Below, in pieces: positions 36,101 to 48,805 of a DNA stretch of 64,000 nucleotides. The stretch is from Telopea speciosissima (Eukaryota > Streptophyta > Magnoliopsida > Proteales > Proteaceae): the NCBI RefSeq assembly GCF_018873765.1, contig NC_057918.1:12966862-13030861 (forward strand). The letters run 5' to 3'. The notes beneath the pieces were generated by a model. The model did no database searches. It was not told where the DNA came from and saw only the letters and a list, made by a program, of their open reading frames with translations. The stretch's first letter is position 1, and every line of letters begins with the position of its first letter. The position numbers were made by a program, and so were the translations under genes.

Positions 36101-39100
36101 GCTAAGGTTTTTCAGAATGCTGGCTGCCAAGCAGACACAACCACCCTCCTTTGTCTCGGCTGAAGAACCGTAGTGCAAAAGCACTGGCGGAGTTAGTAAT
36201 GACTATTATAAACCTGAGAAATAGACATTTTCCAAACATAGGTATCAAGAGAGACATTCCATCACTTTCGATAATGAAAAGAAGTGAAAAGGTCCAACAT
36301 TCAACCAAAAGAACCAACTACGTACACACACCTTTAAAAAATTAAATAATAAAAAAAGGGACCAGAGTGCAGCCCCTCAGATAAAATCTACAAAATTCAA
36401 CAAATGAGAAAACTATAGCCCAAAAGGAGAAGATTGGTCAGTGCTGAAACCCAAGGGCTAATTCTCCTTAGCCACCTATAGATAATTAATCCTCCAGATT
36501 CTTATCCTCTGAGTAGAAACCTAACATCAGGTGCCCTACACCGATTATTTTGAAGTGGAAGCACTAACTTTCCAGTATGTACTCATAAGAATGCCCATTG
36601 ATTCAGGTCATTACATAACAAGCTAAATCAGGCTATTCAATCCAATACCCTAAGTCCTGGCATGGAGATCCAACAAAGAATATACACCATTTTCAACATT
36701 ACTCGGATAGATGCTCTTTCTGTGCAACCCCCCCCCCCCCAACCCCAAAAGTTTATTCATTCATTATACCCATTCAACTGCTACTCATCTTGGCCAAATT
36801 ATATTTCACTATAATTAAACTAACATTTACATTTTCTTCCTGATTGGTTTTCCAGGTCTTAGGTTTAGAGGACAATAAGTTTTCTTTCCACCTGCTTATA
36901 CAATAAATTGCGAAAATTATTTAAATTCTAGGCCTAGCTTGCTTTATGAGGTTTTCCATCAAAATCTTGCTAAAATAGAAAATAAAGGAATCGTTTAGAA
37001 AGCCATGACCGTACAAGAAAAATTTTAAAATCCTTTCCATAAAAATCCAGTGAAATGAGAAACCATATTTAATAGTGGGACAGTTTCCTTCCAAAACATT
37101 CTTTCTCCTTTCCTTTTCTTTTCAAATGACACAGCTGTAATGATCACCTTATTACAACAGAACAATTTGAAAAAATAAATCTATAGCACAATCTGCAGTG
37201 GTTTATTAACATGTAAGGAACAGGTATTATGCTTCATCAGTAACATTTTTTCCATTTCTAATCCATTGGCGCTGATCGTATGCACTTTTTGGCCCTTCTG
37301 GCACGTTTTGAAGGCGAAACAGCCCGCCGAAGATTCACCACAGTACTTTCTGGATTAGAATTGAGATAAGGATTCACCAATAACATTCTTATGAAGCATA
37401 AGTTTAAAATATAAGAAACAAATCCTTCAATCCATTTGAAAGATATTTTACCAGTTTACCACTGATAAATGAAAGGAAAACAAAATATAGGATTTGTCAA
37501 AAAAAAAAAATCATGTAATGTAGCAGCGACAAATTCCTACTTTCTACAGCTATCCAGAAAAGAGACAAATTTACAACCTTGGGTGAGGATTCCCTTTGAC
37601 CACTTTCTGGCCATACTTCCGCCACCGATAGCCATCATCCAAAAGATCTACTTCACTGGTTGTCTGCACAATAATCCTGGGTTCCGTCACTGTCTTGTGT
37701 GAAGAAGGCAGCTCTGAAACCCGCACCTCTGTGTGCCTAACCAATAAGAGAAAGACATTGTTAGAAATACAATAAAACTAAAGAACCTTTAAGCATGAAA
37801 GATGCATGTCTTCAGAAGCAAAAGTACCGTCTCTTAGGATCAGGTTCATCGTCATCCCCTTCATCTGCTCTTGTTTCAGAATCACCCATTTCTTCACCAT
37901 CACTTGATCCAGATAAGTGTTCATGTGTAGCTTGGCTTGATTCCTGATCTCTCCTAGACAGTGAAGAAGCAGGTAAAGTGTCACTTGATCTGCTTAAGTC
38001 TCCGAAGTGAAACTGAGAACCAACTTCAGGATTCCCCTGATAGTGCGAGTTTCCATGTGGATTTCCACTTTCTTTCCCACGCTTGTTCGATTGAGGTGGT
38101 TGATGGTTGTGCTGGCCTTTGTAGATAATCTCAGTGACTTGGCCATCAAGAGAACGCTCAACCTTTTTCTTGACGGGACAATTGAGGTGAGTACATTTAT
38201 AGTAGCTCCGAGGATATTCACTGCCCTTCACCTGCTTCTGCCCATATTTCCGCCAATTGTAGCCATCATCAGCAGGTTTATCAGCAGTAATAGGTTGGGA
38301 TCTATGATCAGAATGAGACATTTCTGATGGTTCCCTGATAGCGCTTTTGGGATCTGATGATAACGTTGCATGCTCATGTGCAGTTGCATTGGAAGGAAAG
38401 GATGGATGCTGTGATGCTAATGAAGCTGGAGGAGCTGATAGAGAAGATGGATATTCAACTTGCCGGTGCATCTGAGCTTGGGACTGAGCAGCCTGAGCAG
38501 TGACATGCGCCAGGGCCAGTTGGTGGGATATTCCGAAGGCCCCCTACAGACATGCCATTGACCATAAAAATAAATGCCTGATACCACTTACTACTCATTG
38601 CTTTCTAGATATTAATGTGGCATAATAACGCGAGGAAATATAAATGGTTCCCACGAAAAGCTGGGTAAATTTTAGAATTATTTGAGCAAAGCAATCGATA
38701 ACATATATGTTTTTTGAACCATGTCCCATCAAAGAGGTGGCATACTAACAGATCGGCCCAAACTGATAATAAACTGGTCCACAAATACAGCTTAAGAAAT
38801 GAAGGTACAATTAATCACAATGGAGCCCAAAAACCTACTATTTCATACAAAATGACCAACATATAGCCATAACTTCCAATTACACAACCATCAGGCAAGA
38901 AGCAACAACACCAAAATTATACAGTATAAAATACAGAGTAATTTCAGAGATAATTGCTTACTTTAACAAATTGTGATTATTCCGACAACTTAACCAGACT
39001 TGTGGGTCAGGATGACTACAAATTAGGAATCAAAACATTATTAATTCTCACACCAGCAGGTTGGAGCTTCCAGGTCAAATCATTGAACAGGTAGAATTTC

Positions 39101-40139
39101 AATTGGCGAAGATGCCAATAACTTCTACTATTTGGTCGAATCTCAATATCCAATACAATTCGAGAAAATAACAAAGCACCTAACACACATGAATGGAGCT
39201 TACTAATGTTCCTGTAGAAAACTACAATTCAACAAAATATGGGTTTCACAGATAATTCAAGCCTGAATCCATCGTGGAGCATCAATGAGTGTTCTTTCTA
39301 AATTCTCACATAAGACCCATAGTTTGAATTGTATACATCCACAATTTCAAACAATATCATCCGCAAAATAGCGGGCCAAATTTGATTCACTAAGCCAGTA
39401 CTAAAGCCATGAAAGCTCCAAAAAAAAAAAAAAAAAAATCTAATTATGCAGCGAAAATGTTATCTTTGTCTCAAACTCCGTCTTCTCATGGCTTGCAAAC
39501 TTAAAACAACAAGAGAAATAAGCATCTGACTTTTAAAAGCCTAAAATCAAACCTGCAGTTCATTTTTAATCTCAACCTCTGCCTCCTTTCACGGCCCGCA
39601 AACTCAATACAACAAAGAGGTAAACAACTTCTAGAATTAAACTAGTGAAGATGAAAGCACAGAACATAGAAACAGAGATACGAAATGGGTTAAACATAAA
39701 TTCTTCACTTATTAATTACCTGACCAGGAGAGAAATAACCAGGTGAATCAAGCAAAGTAGCAGGGCTTAAACCAGGTGGAACTGTAAACATGGGCGACGG
39801 AGCAATCAGCAAACTTAACGGACGACTCTGCTTGAGTCGTGATTCTCTTTCAGCTCCATCACCCGAATCTCTTTCCTTGGAAGAAACCTCCGTTGTATAA
39901 CTTGGTCTCAACCCTGTAACCGTCGCCGGCGAAGCCATGGCCCCAGCGAGTAACTGCGAAAACGACCGAACATCCGACTCAGGATCATTATCGGAGAAGA
40001 AATTAGAGACAAGCGTCAAGGGACCTGGGCTGGCCCCAGCTCCACCGATGAAGAGATTCTCTACTGATGAACGTGGCGGGAGAGCAATCGTGGGACGACG
40101 AGGAGCAGTTGCTCTTGAAACTCCCTCGTTTTCTGCCAT
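33088..40139 (-). CDS. Group I WRKY transcription factor, WRKY3/WRKY4-like, four exons, 524 aa
   Basis: Exons: 39720-40139, 37828-38543, 37578-37736, 33088-33367; introns are GT-AG and the frame closes. The N-terminus carries [14 protein letters not shown] and [16 protein letters not shown], the SP-rich MAP-kinase-target region of WRKY3/4/33-type factors, and [10 protein letters not shown]. Two WRKY domains follow: WRKYGQK at about 237-243 with CX4C zinc ligands and HNH, and WRKYGQK at about 417-423. Intron 3 splits the second domain at the PR|SYYKC position conserved across WRKY genes. The acidic [19 protein letters not shown] linker precedes domain two. The C-terminus ends LRFKEEQIT. It binds W-boxes in the nucleus; Arabidopsis WRKY3/4 act in defence against necrotrophs. 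Intron 3 is unusually long (4.2 kb). It looks intact. Confidence 0.95.
33368..37577 (-). other. WRKY intron 3, 4.2 kb
   Basis: A long AT-rich intron. 35480-35940 has the composition of a decayed transposable element (many TAACTAATT/CCTAACTA words), but no termini or coding parts could be identified. Open frames inside are shadows or low-complexity. Confidence 0.4.
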
Positions 40140-42855
40140 TGGCGATAATAATTTTCAGTTTTTGTCCGAACTCCTAAACCGCCATTAATAGGGCTTTCGT
40201 CTGAATCGATCAACCGAAGCACTTTTTTTTTTCCCCTCTTTTCGTTCTCTCTTTCTGTTCTATTAGAAGACTTTGAGTTGAGAAAAAAGAAAATCTTCCT
40301 GAGTTTTACCTCTCTGCTCTACTATATTTCTTCTGCGGATCTGAAAATAAGTGACAGAAAAAAGTCCACGACACTAAAAGGCGCGTAAACTAAAGTTTTT
40401 TTTAATTATATTTCTTAATTTCTCATTTTTGGCAACAAATCTTAATTCTTAAATCCAAAAATTAAATTTAAATGAAATGCTGACGTGCCACGATCTAATA
40501 AGTCTGCATTGACTCTATTAACAAAACCGACGACTTAACACAGCATCATTCACGGCTACTTTTAGATTTGCAAAAACTGTTACATTAATTAATTAATTAA
40601 TATTGGTTAATGATATCATAATGACGATAAGTGTTGTTCCTTATTAGCAACTCACATTGGGTGAGTTAGCTAATGTTGGATTGTCCAAATGTATGTGTCT
40701 AACCAAGTGGGCCCCACTCTGGAGGTCATTCCACGCAAAGTCCAACCGTATGGGGTCGTTGGATGGAGATTGGAGCCCTTGGAGGGAGGATGGTCATCAA
40801 AGGTCTTTCACACAAGAGACACAAAAGTGGATCCCACCAAAGATTATAAGACCTAACTAAGATTACATTTAGATTTTATTTTAAGGGTGAGGGATCACTG
40901 TGTGGCCCCTGTACCAGCACGAGAACGGGGCCAATGAGATCATGTGCAAAAGCATCAATAGGGGTTGGATTTTCACATTTCACAAGGGATGAGGCCGTCG
41001 TTTTGCTCCCCCCCACTATGTCTGGGCACATGCAAGGGGTATGATCTATTCCCCTAATTTTAATTCTCAATTCTACCAAATATGAGCAACTCTAGTTTTA
41101 ATTCTTGTTTCATACTCTTTAACTGTGAAATTATAAGAATGCCAACAAAAGTGCTTACCCTGATCTCTAAAGTTTTCCTCCTGTGTACCTTAAAATTGCA
41201 TAAAATTAGATTGAAAGCCAATTCTCAATTCTAGCCTAATTTTATGAATTGGCCTCTAAAATTGAAGCTAGACATGTACGTCTCAACACTGATTCTAATT
41301 CTCAACCATAAATGAGAAATTGAATTTAATCCAAGAGTGTCACAAGGCATCGAACGAGGCAAATAGCAATTCCGCATGCAAGCAGTAATAGCAATTGTTG
41401 ATATCAAACTAGGGTATCTAATCCCATATGTTCCTCTACCCTTCTTCACTCAATGTCAATGTTGGCCATACAGAGTGCTTTCGCCGTTGGTGTTCTTTTC
41501 GATCTCTAAGCATTTCTTTCACAGTGTTAAGCACAAACAATCAAAGTAAGCTATGTGACTTATTTATTGAAAAAAAAAAAGGGTAAGATAGGAAATTGGA
41601 CAAAATTATATTGGAGAGAAATGGATATTAGTCTGTATTTTATAGGTTCAATTTTAACAAACCTATTATACATTTCTATTGAAGTTCACTTTGGGAAAGT
41701 TAAAGAATTCTTTTAAAAGATAGAAAGCTTTAGTTTGACTTTCGCCATTATCCAATATGCAAATTTCATAAAAAAAATTATAAGTTATTTTGAAAGAAAA
41801 AATACTTTTTGTCCATTTTATATACAACACCCCAAAGTGAAAGGGGATTCATTTCCAACACCTTATGACAACCATGCAATGTCCTTAACAGCACATTTGT
41901 TAAATAAATAAACCATCTAATAATTATTGTTGGTCTTCTTTAATTTTGAATGTGATTTACAATGTTCGTGATATATATCCATTTGGTTGCAAGGGAAACT
42001 AAAGGGAAGGGAAGGGAAGTAAAAATTTTCAAACCCAAAATATAAACTATTGTAATCATTATTTAAGGTGATTGTATAAACTACTTAAATTTCTTATCAT
42101 ATTTAATAATGATACTTTTTAGTTGTACTTTTTTTTTTTTTTTTTCTTCAAATCCAAGGAATTTGAATGCAAAGTTGAGTGAAATTTGATAATTGAATGT
42201 CGATGATTTGGAGCTAGTGATATAATCATGTATGTAATGATCACAAAAGTTTTTTTTTTGGGTTAAAAATTTTTACTTCCCTTCCCTTTAATTTCCTTGC
42301 ACCAATGGAGCCTTAGGATCTTATAGAAAAATTTTATGGCATCCAAAAGAGACACGTTTAAAGGTTGTGTTTTACTCTTCAAGGTTGACTTTTATTTTTA
42401 CCCAAAAAATAAAAAGTTGACCTTTTTGGTGTCATCATGTAAATGTTCTGCATATATAGTGAATAAATTTAGGCATGCAAAGTAAATAGTATGGAATGTA
42501 TTTGGACATAATTAAGAATAGGAATAAGAGTTGAAAATAACATTGATATTATATTTTATATATATATATATATTTAAAATATTAATATTTTGATATATCT
42601 CATTTAATAATAAATAAAAAATTTAAATATATATACATTTAGAATATAAAAAAAGTCAACAAATCAGAATAATAGAATATAATAGGGTAAGAGTTCATGA
42701 ATATTACAGCTGAAGTATGAAATATGTGATTTATTTTATATATGAAAATTATGTATAATATATTTTTTTTTAATTTTCCAAAAATCCATATATATGTAAA
42801 TAATTTTTTAATAATACTCAAATTTTCTATATCTATGATCCCTCTTGAAAAATTA
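40140..42855. other. WRKY 5' leader/promoter and intergenic sequence
   Basis: 40140-40370 is GA-rich on the minus strand, as expected for a leader. 40868-41050 shares GGGGCCAATGAGATCATGTG with GGGGCCAATAAGAGCATGTG near 63040, hinting at a repeat family. The rest is AT-rich. No gene is recognised. Confidence 0.45.
40481..40514 (-). promoter_or_regulatory. Possible WRKY-gene promoter motifs
   Basis: TGACGTGCCACG (40481-40492, as-1/ACGT-like) and TTGACT (40509-40514, W-box core) lie about 340-375 bp upstream of the WRKY start codon. WRKY genes often carry W-boxes for auto- or cross-regulation. This rests on motif matches only. Confidence 0.25.
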
Positions 42856-43013
42856 TCCTCTCAGGTTTTCTGTGCGGTACAGTTCCCTAATGCCTATTAT
42901 AAAGCGGGGTGGACCTTATTCGAGCAGTATGTTTGGTCAAGGGGTAAGGTCGTCATTTTCACCCCCTTATAAGAAGAATCGAACGAACTGTACCAGACAG
43001 AAAACCTGAGAGG
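42856..43013. repeat. Foldback MITE, about 158 bp
   Basis: TCCTCTCAGGTTTTCTGTG on the left is mirrored by CAGAAAACCTGAGAGGA on the right. Pairing continues with GGTACAGTTC / GAACTGTACC and TTATAAAGCGGGGTG / CACCCCCTTATAA. Non-coding. Confidence 0.75.
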
Positions 43014-44076
43014 ACAAAGATCTGACCCCACCTCCGCACACAAAAAATAAAATATAAATATAAATAAAACTTTTGTTTATTACTTAAATATGAAAATTTT
43101 AGATATTATTCATGAAACATATCATTGTGCCCACCACTAATTCAATGGTTTAGGTAAGCCACATTATGTTTTAATATACCATGGTACTACTAGGATCCCA
43201 AATCTTATGGCTGAAAATCTATTGTTGGTCCAAGGAGCCAAGTTTGACTACATAAATTTCATTCTAACTCTGTTAAAGGTTGATTTAATGATAATTCTAT
43301 TTGGTAAAGGATTTAATGATACTTCAATCCTCTTTCTCTTATGCTATATTTCTTTTTTCATTCATTTATTTTTGGGAAAAATATTTTTCCTTTTAAATAT
43401 CAAGTAAACCAGTTTTATTGGGTTATTATTTATGCTATAAGCAGCAATGAGATGAAAATACCACATATACTCTAAAATAGATATAAAATAAATGATTTAA
43501 GAAGAATTGGGTCATGATGCTATTAAACCAAAGCACCCCAAGTGCAATGCAAGAACAATTGCAAGAACATGAAAGCGCGCCAAAAATGATATATGCAAAT
43601 TAATTTGATGGGTGGATTTATTGATTCATTAGTGAAATAGTTTAATCGAAATTAGATAAGGGCAGCCCATCTATTGAGCTAACCTGCCCTAAGTTCCTTG
43701 CTGAAAGAAGGAACTGGGAAAGGGCAGGCCTAGCTCTATAAGCGGATAACATCTTCCTCAGGCAGGGGGGCGAGCAAAGCAAGGGGTATCATAACAGTAT
43801 ATGGAGGAGCCAAGCTCTAGAATGGAGAACAAAGTAAGCATCTCAAATGTTTCTCTTGACATGATTTTAAGCTTAGAAGCATCTAACTAAGCCAAAATAT
43901 TTATTTATCTATTTATTTTGGTAAACAACCGAAATCATTTGTTTACCTTCAAAGTAATTTGACAAAATTCTCATTAGGGTTTGTTGAGCATCAAAAGAAT
44001 ATTCACAAGGAAGAATTACAACTTTGATACCAATATGTCTTGGGGCATCGCAACTATGGTTAATAGGATTAGGATT
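43014..44076. other. Intergenic, nothing recognised
   Basis: AT-rich. Open frames are short and rich in Phe, Leu and Lys from A/T bias. No gene or RNA is supported. Confidence 0.5.
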
Positions 44077-44226
44077 GTCTCCAGGGAGCTCAGCACCTAG
44101 AGTGCTAACAGCTGGGGGCATCCAACGGTTGAGCTGTGCCACACACATCTCGATGCACGTCTAGGGATGTGTGCGGCACAGCCCAACTGCTGGCAGTACC
44201 CTGGGTGTGTTGGGCTCCCTGGAGAC
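44077..44226. repeat. Foldback MITE, 150 bp
   Basis: GTCTCCAGGGAGC (44077-44089) pairs with GCTCCCTGGAGAC (44214-44226). Inner arms pair CTGTGCCACACACATC with GATGTGTGCGGCACAG. The loop is about 15 nt. It resembles the hairpin at 27955-28140 in its GGGCTGTGTG/CACACAGCCC-type words, and the foldback at 61810-61920. Confidence 0.7.
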
Positions 44227-45363
44227 GAGCTAAATTCAATTAAATAGGGAGTGGAAAAATTATAAAAAAAATTAACTAATTGGATGTCTTAATGTTCATC
44301 CGTGAAATTTGTATTTGATCAATGATTGAGAGTGATGGTTCCACATACATTTAAGGAAAGTTTGGATCATTAAGAAACAAACCCATCAACCATGTTCATA
44401 GAATTCCTATTTATTTATTGTTTTGGGAGGGGGTATTTAGAAAATCAAATTCCCAAACAAAGCATGTGCGTCCAAAATTTATTTTTCTGAAATGTGATTG
44501 GGTTGTGAAGTTATTATTTTTGTTTCGATCATTCGAATATTACGAAAAAAGAAAAGAAAGAATAGAGGACAAGTGATTAGGACAAAAAAAAATTTTAAGG
44601 TTGCAGAAACTTGCCCTATGAGACCGGCACCTCCAAATGAGACTATAGAGAGTCATACCAATCAATGATGTTGTCTCAAAATGCCTATTGATGATGATGA
44701 TGGATTTAATTTGAAGAAAAAATCACTAATTAATTGAGAGTCAGTCAGTCTTCAAGAAAAATATGAAAGTCTCCCTCTTTGTAGTTTGTACAAGAAAGGA
44801 TGTGACAAGAGACAACCCCAAAAGATTCGATCGGCTATCATGCATGGAATTTTATCCTCTATGGTTTTGACATTCAACGATTCCTATAGTTCCCTTATCC
44901 GATGTAAGACACGTGGCCTGTAATCATCCAACGATTAAGGTTTGAAAAAACTTTTCCACTCTACCAAAAAAGCTCATTAACGTTAACTGATTGTTGCAGT
45001 GAGGCCTTCATAGTTCTTATATATATCGTGGATGAGCTTTGCTAAATGCCAACCCAAGTTTTCATCCGATCCTCTTCACCCACTCACTAACGTAATAACT
45101 GATAATATCTTCCTTTTTTTCCTTTACTTCAATAAATTAGAAAAGCAAAACTTATTATTTATATATTATTTATTTATAATCATTATTTATTTTTAAATAA
45201 TAATATTTGGGGAAAAGAATGCTACCCGGACATATAGCCCATATGTCTCATATACCTAGAGACAAAAACATGTAAAAGTACTACACTACCCCATGGAAAG
45301 GTGGAAATCCCGTACAAAGCAATACTTGGCCAACAATAAGAGAGTGCATAATAATAATATTGA
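44227..45363. other. Intergenic, nothing recognised
   Basis: AT-rich with TTATTTAT runs near 45150-45210. No gene is supported. Confidence 0.5.
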
Positions 45364-45475
45364 GCTGTGTTTGGTATGCATTTTATGTCGATTTCGTATT
45401 CTTGAATAATAAAAATAACTATTTTATCATCCAAGAATGAGAAATTAACCTAGAATGCATACCAAACACAACCCT
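45364..45475. repeat. Palindromic MITE of the TGTGTTTGGTATGCAT family
   Basis: TGTGTTTGGTATGCATT at 45367-45383 is repeated inverted at 45454-45470. Arms continue inward to about 55 bp each (ATTTCGTATTCTTG against CCAAGAATGAGAAAT). It is complete and short. No unambiguous target duplication was found, so Tourist or hAT origin is open. Confidence 0.7.
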
Positions 45476-45989
45476 AAATTATTGATAAACAAATATGAAT
45501 ATATACGAAATCAGAATGAACACATCATCCGTCTACATGGCAAAATAAAAATACCTTGTGAAATTAAAAAAATAATAATAATAGTATATCTTCATTCTCT
45601 TAAATATTATAGTAACCGTGTTGGTTGGTTGACGACTACTTGTTATTTCGTGCAGGGCACGTTGCCACCATGGAAGAGAGAGAGAGAGAAATTGACCTGC
45701 TAAGTGTCGTCTTGAGACAAAGATTGATACAATTTTTGTTTTGATCACTTTTTTTTTTCCTTCTACGCTTCAGAGAATAAGTATTTGAGAGTTGAGAAGT
45801 TCTCCACGTTTTCTTGAAAGGGCCTTGTTGCCTTAGAGTTAATTTGGTATAACTTTGTCACTTTCATTTTCTGTTGTTTATCTTTTAGGAGGTTTAGTGT
45901 AATAGTACTCGATCGATGCAAAAGAATTTAGTGCCAATCTATACTATTATTCCTAGTTTCTTGTTAATCCCATATGCCCATCCTGATTA

Positions 45990-46206
45990 ATCCTCATGTT
46001 TTAGAACACGGAATCAGTGATCGAATTGGTTCTTGTTGAATCAGATTGGCCGGAATCAATCCCAAGAATCCTAGAATAGACCTTCGGATATGAAAACTCA
46101 ACGATTCTAAAGTTCCTTGTCATGAATTAGCCTTATTGAATCTATCATAATAAAGATCGGTCGGTCTATTCGATTCCAATTCGATTCTTGATTTTCGAAA
46201 CCATGC
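45990..46206. repeat. Copy of dispersed GATTC-rich degenerate repeat
   Basis: Starts near GTTTTAGAACACGGAATC and ends GATTTTCGAAACCATG, so the ends are loosely inverted. The interior has GAATCAGATTGGCCGG and TCGATTCCAATTCG words shared with the other copies. It lies directly beside the hAT-type element at 46214. Confidence 0.45.
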
Positions 46207-46213
46207 TCCTGAC

Positions 46214-46726
46214 TAGGGGTGCAAGTTTAACCCTGATGGCCCGAACCCCGCTGGCCCACCCTGAGCCCAAACAGGGCCTGGGTTGAGATACCTTGGCCCG
46301 GTTTAGGGTCAGGAATTTCTTGCCCCGAGTCAGGGTCGGGTTGAGGCCTCAGGCTGAGCACGTACTGTCCCAACCCGACCTGTCTTCTTCTCTATACTTT
46401 TTACTTTTTCTTCTTTCTTCTTTCTCCTCTTCTTCTTCTTCTTCTTCCCAGTCTGGCTAGCCCATGCATCCCCCTTTCCCAAGCCTATTCATCGGCCTTT
46501 CCCAAGCCCATTCATCTCTCTTTCTCAAATTCTCCAACCCTTGCATCTCCCTTCCCCCAGATCAGGGCCAATCAAGGTCAGCCTGGCCCGACCCTAAGGG
46601 CGGGTTAGGGTTCAATTTTCCTGGCCCTGTGTCAGGGCTGGGTCGGGCCTGGGCCCAGCTAATGGAACTCAGGGTTGGACTAGGGTTTTGAAAGGTCCGA
46701 CCCAACCCGACCATGTTGCAGCCCTA
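46214..46726. mobile_element. hAT-type MITE, second copy of the 29500-30049 family
   Basis: Left end TAGGGGTGCAAGTTTAACCC; right end, reverse complement, TAGGGCTGCAACATGGTCGG. The interior carries the same GGCCCGAACC, GGGTCGGG and CCATGCATC blocks as the copy at 29500, plus a TTC microsatellite near 46430. The 8-bp flanks (CTCCTGAC and CTTCATAA) match poorly, so the duplication has decayed or the flank was rearranged. Probably older. Confidence 0.7.
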
Positions 46727-46881
46727 CTTCATAACATACCCATGTATAAATGCTCCTCTTGCTCCGAGGATCGGTCTTTCTCCTTATATTTTTTGTTAAT
46801 CTTTGGGTCATAAGTTTCCATCAATGGAACTTTTAAGAATCCCTGATCTTGATGGATCATACGGATGAAGGGCAAAAATGT

Positions 46882-46921
<40 letters not shown>

Positions 46922-48805
46922 AAATGAAAGATGGATAAATCTATCCGATCTAGATCAATACGGAGCGATCTAGATTAGTATTGGCCAAGACCGATCCCAT
47001 ATCCGATACCTATTCTTAAAACCCTGGATCACTTAAAGATCTTATAACAGATCTTCTCCTATCTTCAAACAACCGTCTATCTAGCCCAAGCCCATAGCCC
47101 CTTAAAATATAGTTATGAGCTTCAGCTATCAATTTTTATAGAAAAACTCTTTCTCCATGTCACATGGATAGATGATATGGCTATTTCAACCGTTGGATAG
47201 AGAGGGCATGATCGAAATTAGCCATGTGCCAAATTTTAGACTCATATTCAATCAACTACCGCTCATGTATGTCCATGCATGTCTATTATACTCTAATCAC
47301 TGTTGTGCACTCTCCCCTTATCTTGATTCTGCAAAACTCTATTTTGACACTTCACCAATTCTGTTCGGGCTAAAGTTTGATCTGTGAACAAGGGAACTCA
47401 GGGATCTAGTTATTCACAAAATTTGAACCCCATCCAATGTGCCATGTGATAGATATCCGGGCCGATTTATGTTGGAAAATTTTCTCTCCATTTTAAGATG
47501 CTAAATTTTGTTAAAGGAAAAAGATCCCCACACCGACAATATAAAAATGTTTTTCCACGTTTTGTTGTATTCTAACTATTTGAGTCTCACATTGACACTC
47601 TCTTTCCTCCCTAACCATGTGGGCTCCATACTAGATAAAAATAATTTCCCGTGTCATGATCGGTGTTGGATACGGAGATTCCCCTCACATTGTTGGTGTG
47701 GGAAACCCTTTCCCAATTTTTTATTCATATGTTTGGGCATTGATTTGGACATCCAAAGAAAGAAGAACCTTCATACTTCATACTTCCTAAATCCTAACTT
47801 CATATGCAGCATGAATTTGTACTAATATAACACATGGGAGAATTGAGAGTTTCAGTCAACGAATTTGAGTAGCAAAGAATCTGGCCATCAAGCGTTATAT
47901 CAGAACCCAACCTATAAAGCCTGACTTGAATATGACCCTCTAAATCTTATCCCTCTCCAAAGCTCGTTCACACTTAACGCATCAGATTGGCCCCATTTCC
48001 TTTGAGATTTTGTCACTTGAAGGCTTCGACCAAGGGCTGTGCTCAAACAATTCCATGACAAGAAGCTTCTTAGCCAAACAGGATGGAATCATCAATATGA
48101 TTTCTCCATGAGACATAATGAAGCAACAACTGACAAGAAGTGGCACAGAGCACAAATCCATGGCTCCATGTGACTATAAATCACAACCTACACCTCTACA
48201 TGGGCATTGGATTGAAGAAAAGCCTACTCTAAAATGACAATCTTGGGGTGTGACGAGGTAGAAGCAACCTGGATTATTAGCAGCATACTTGGGGCAATTT
48301 CACAACATCAATTGATAATTCTGAGTAATATGGATCTTAACATTCAAGCCATGGAATCGTAAGTGTCACCCACGATTGAAGACTTGAAGTAGAGAACCTT
48401 TAATGAACCTTGTATAACTTTCAGTGGCTTTAGGAGCATTGAACTGCCCGATCTCTCAAAACAATAGGGATGCAGGTTAGAGGGTGAGGAAAGTTTTCCA
48501 CCCATGAATTCAACAGGCATACCAACTTATCAAACAACTAACCCATAAACATACCAGATAAATAACACAATCATAATCCAATGCAACGGATCCAATGTTC
48601 TGAGATCAAGCATCTTAATCAAGTATACAAGAATGTAATTGCAAATTCAATTTAACACAAGAATAAAACGAATAAAAAAAGACACCACAATATTGTCTAG
48701 AGAAGCCATAATGAGAGTTCAGCATAACTGACAATGAAGAAACCTGGTCTAGATTCTTCTAAGTAACCTGGCATGGTGTCCCCACCTTGGATGCTACAAA
48801 GTCTC
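46727..48805. other. Intergenic, with an AT microsatellite
   Basis: (AT)n at about 46885-46919. 46920-47035 carries CGATCTAGAT and GATCCCATATCCGATACC words and may be another dispersed repeat. The rest shows no recognisable gene. The final part probably includes the HNH gene 3' UTR. Confidence 0.45.
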
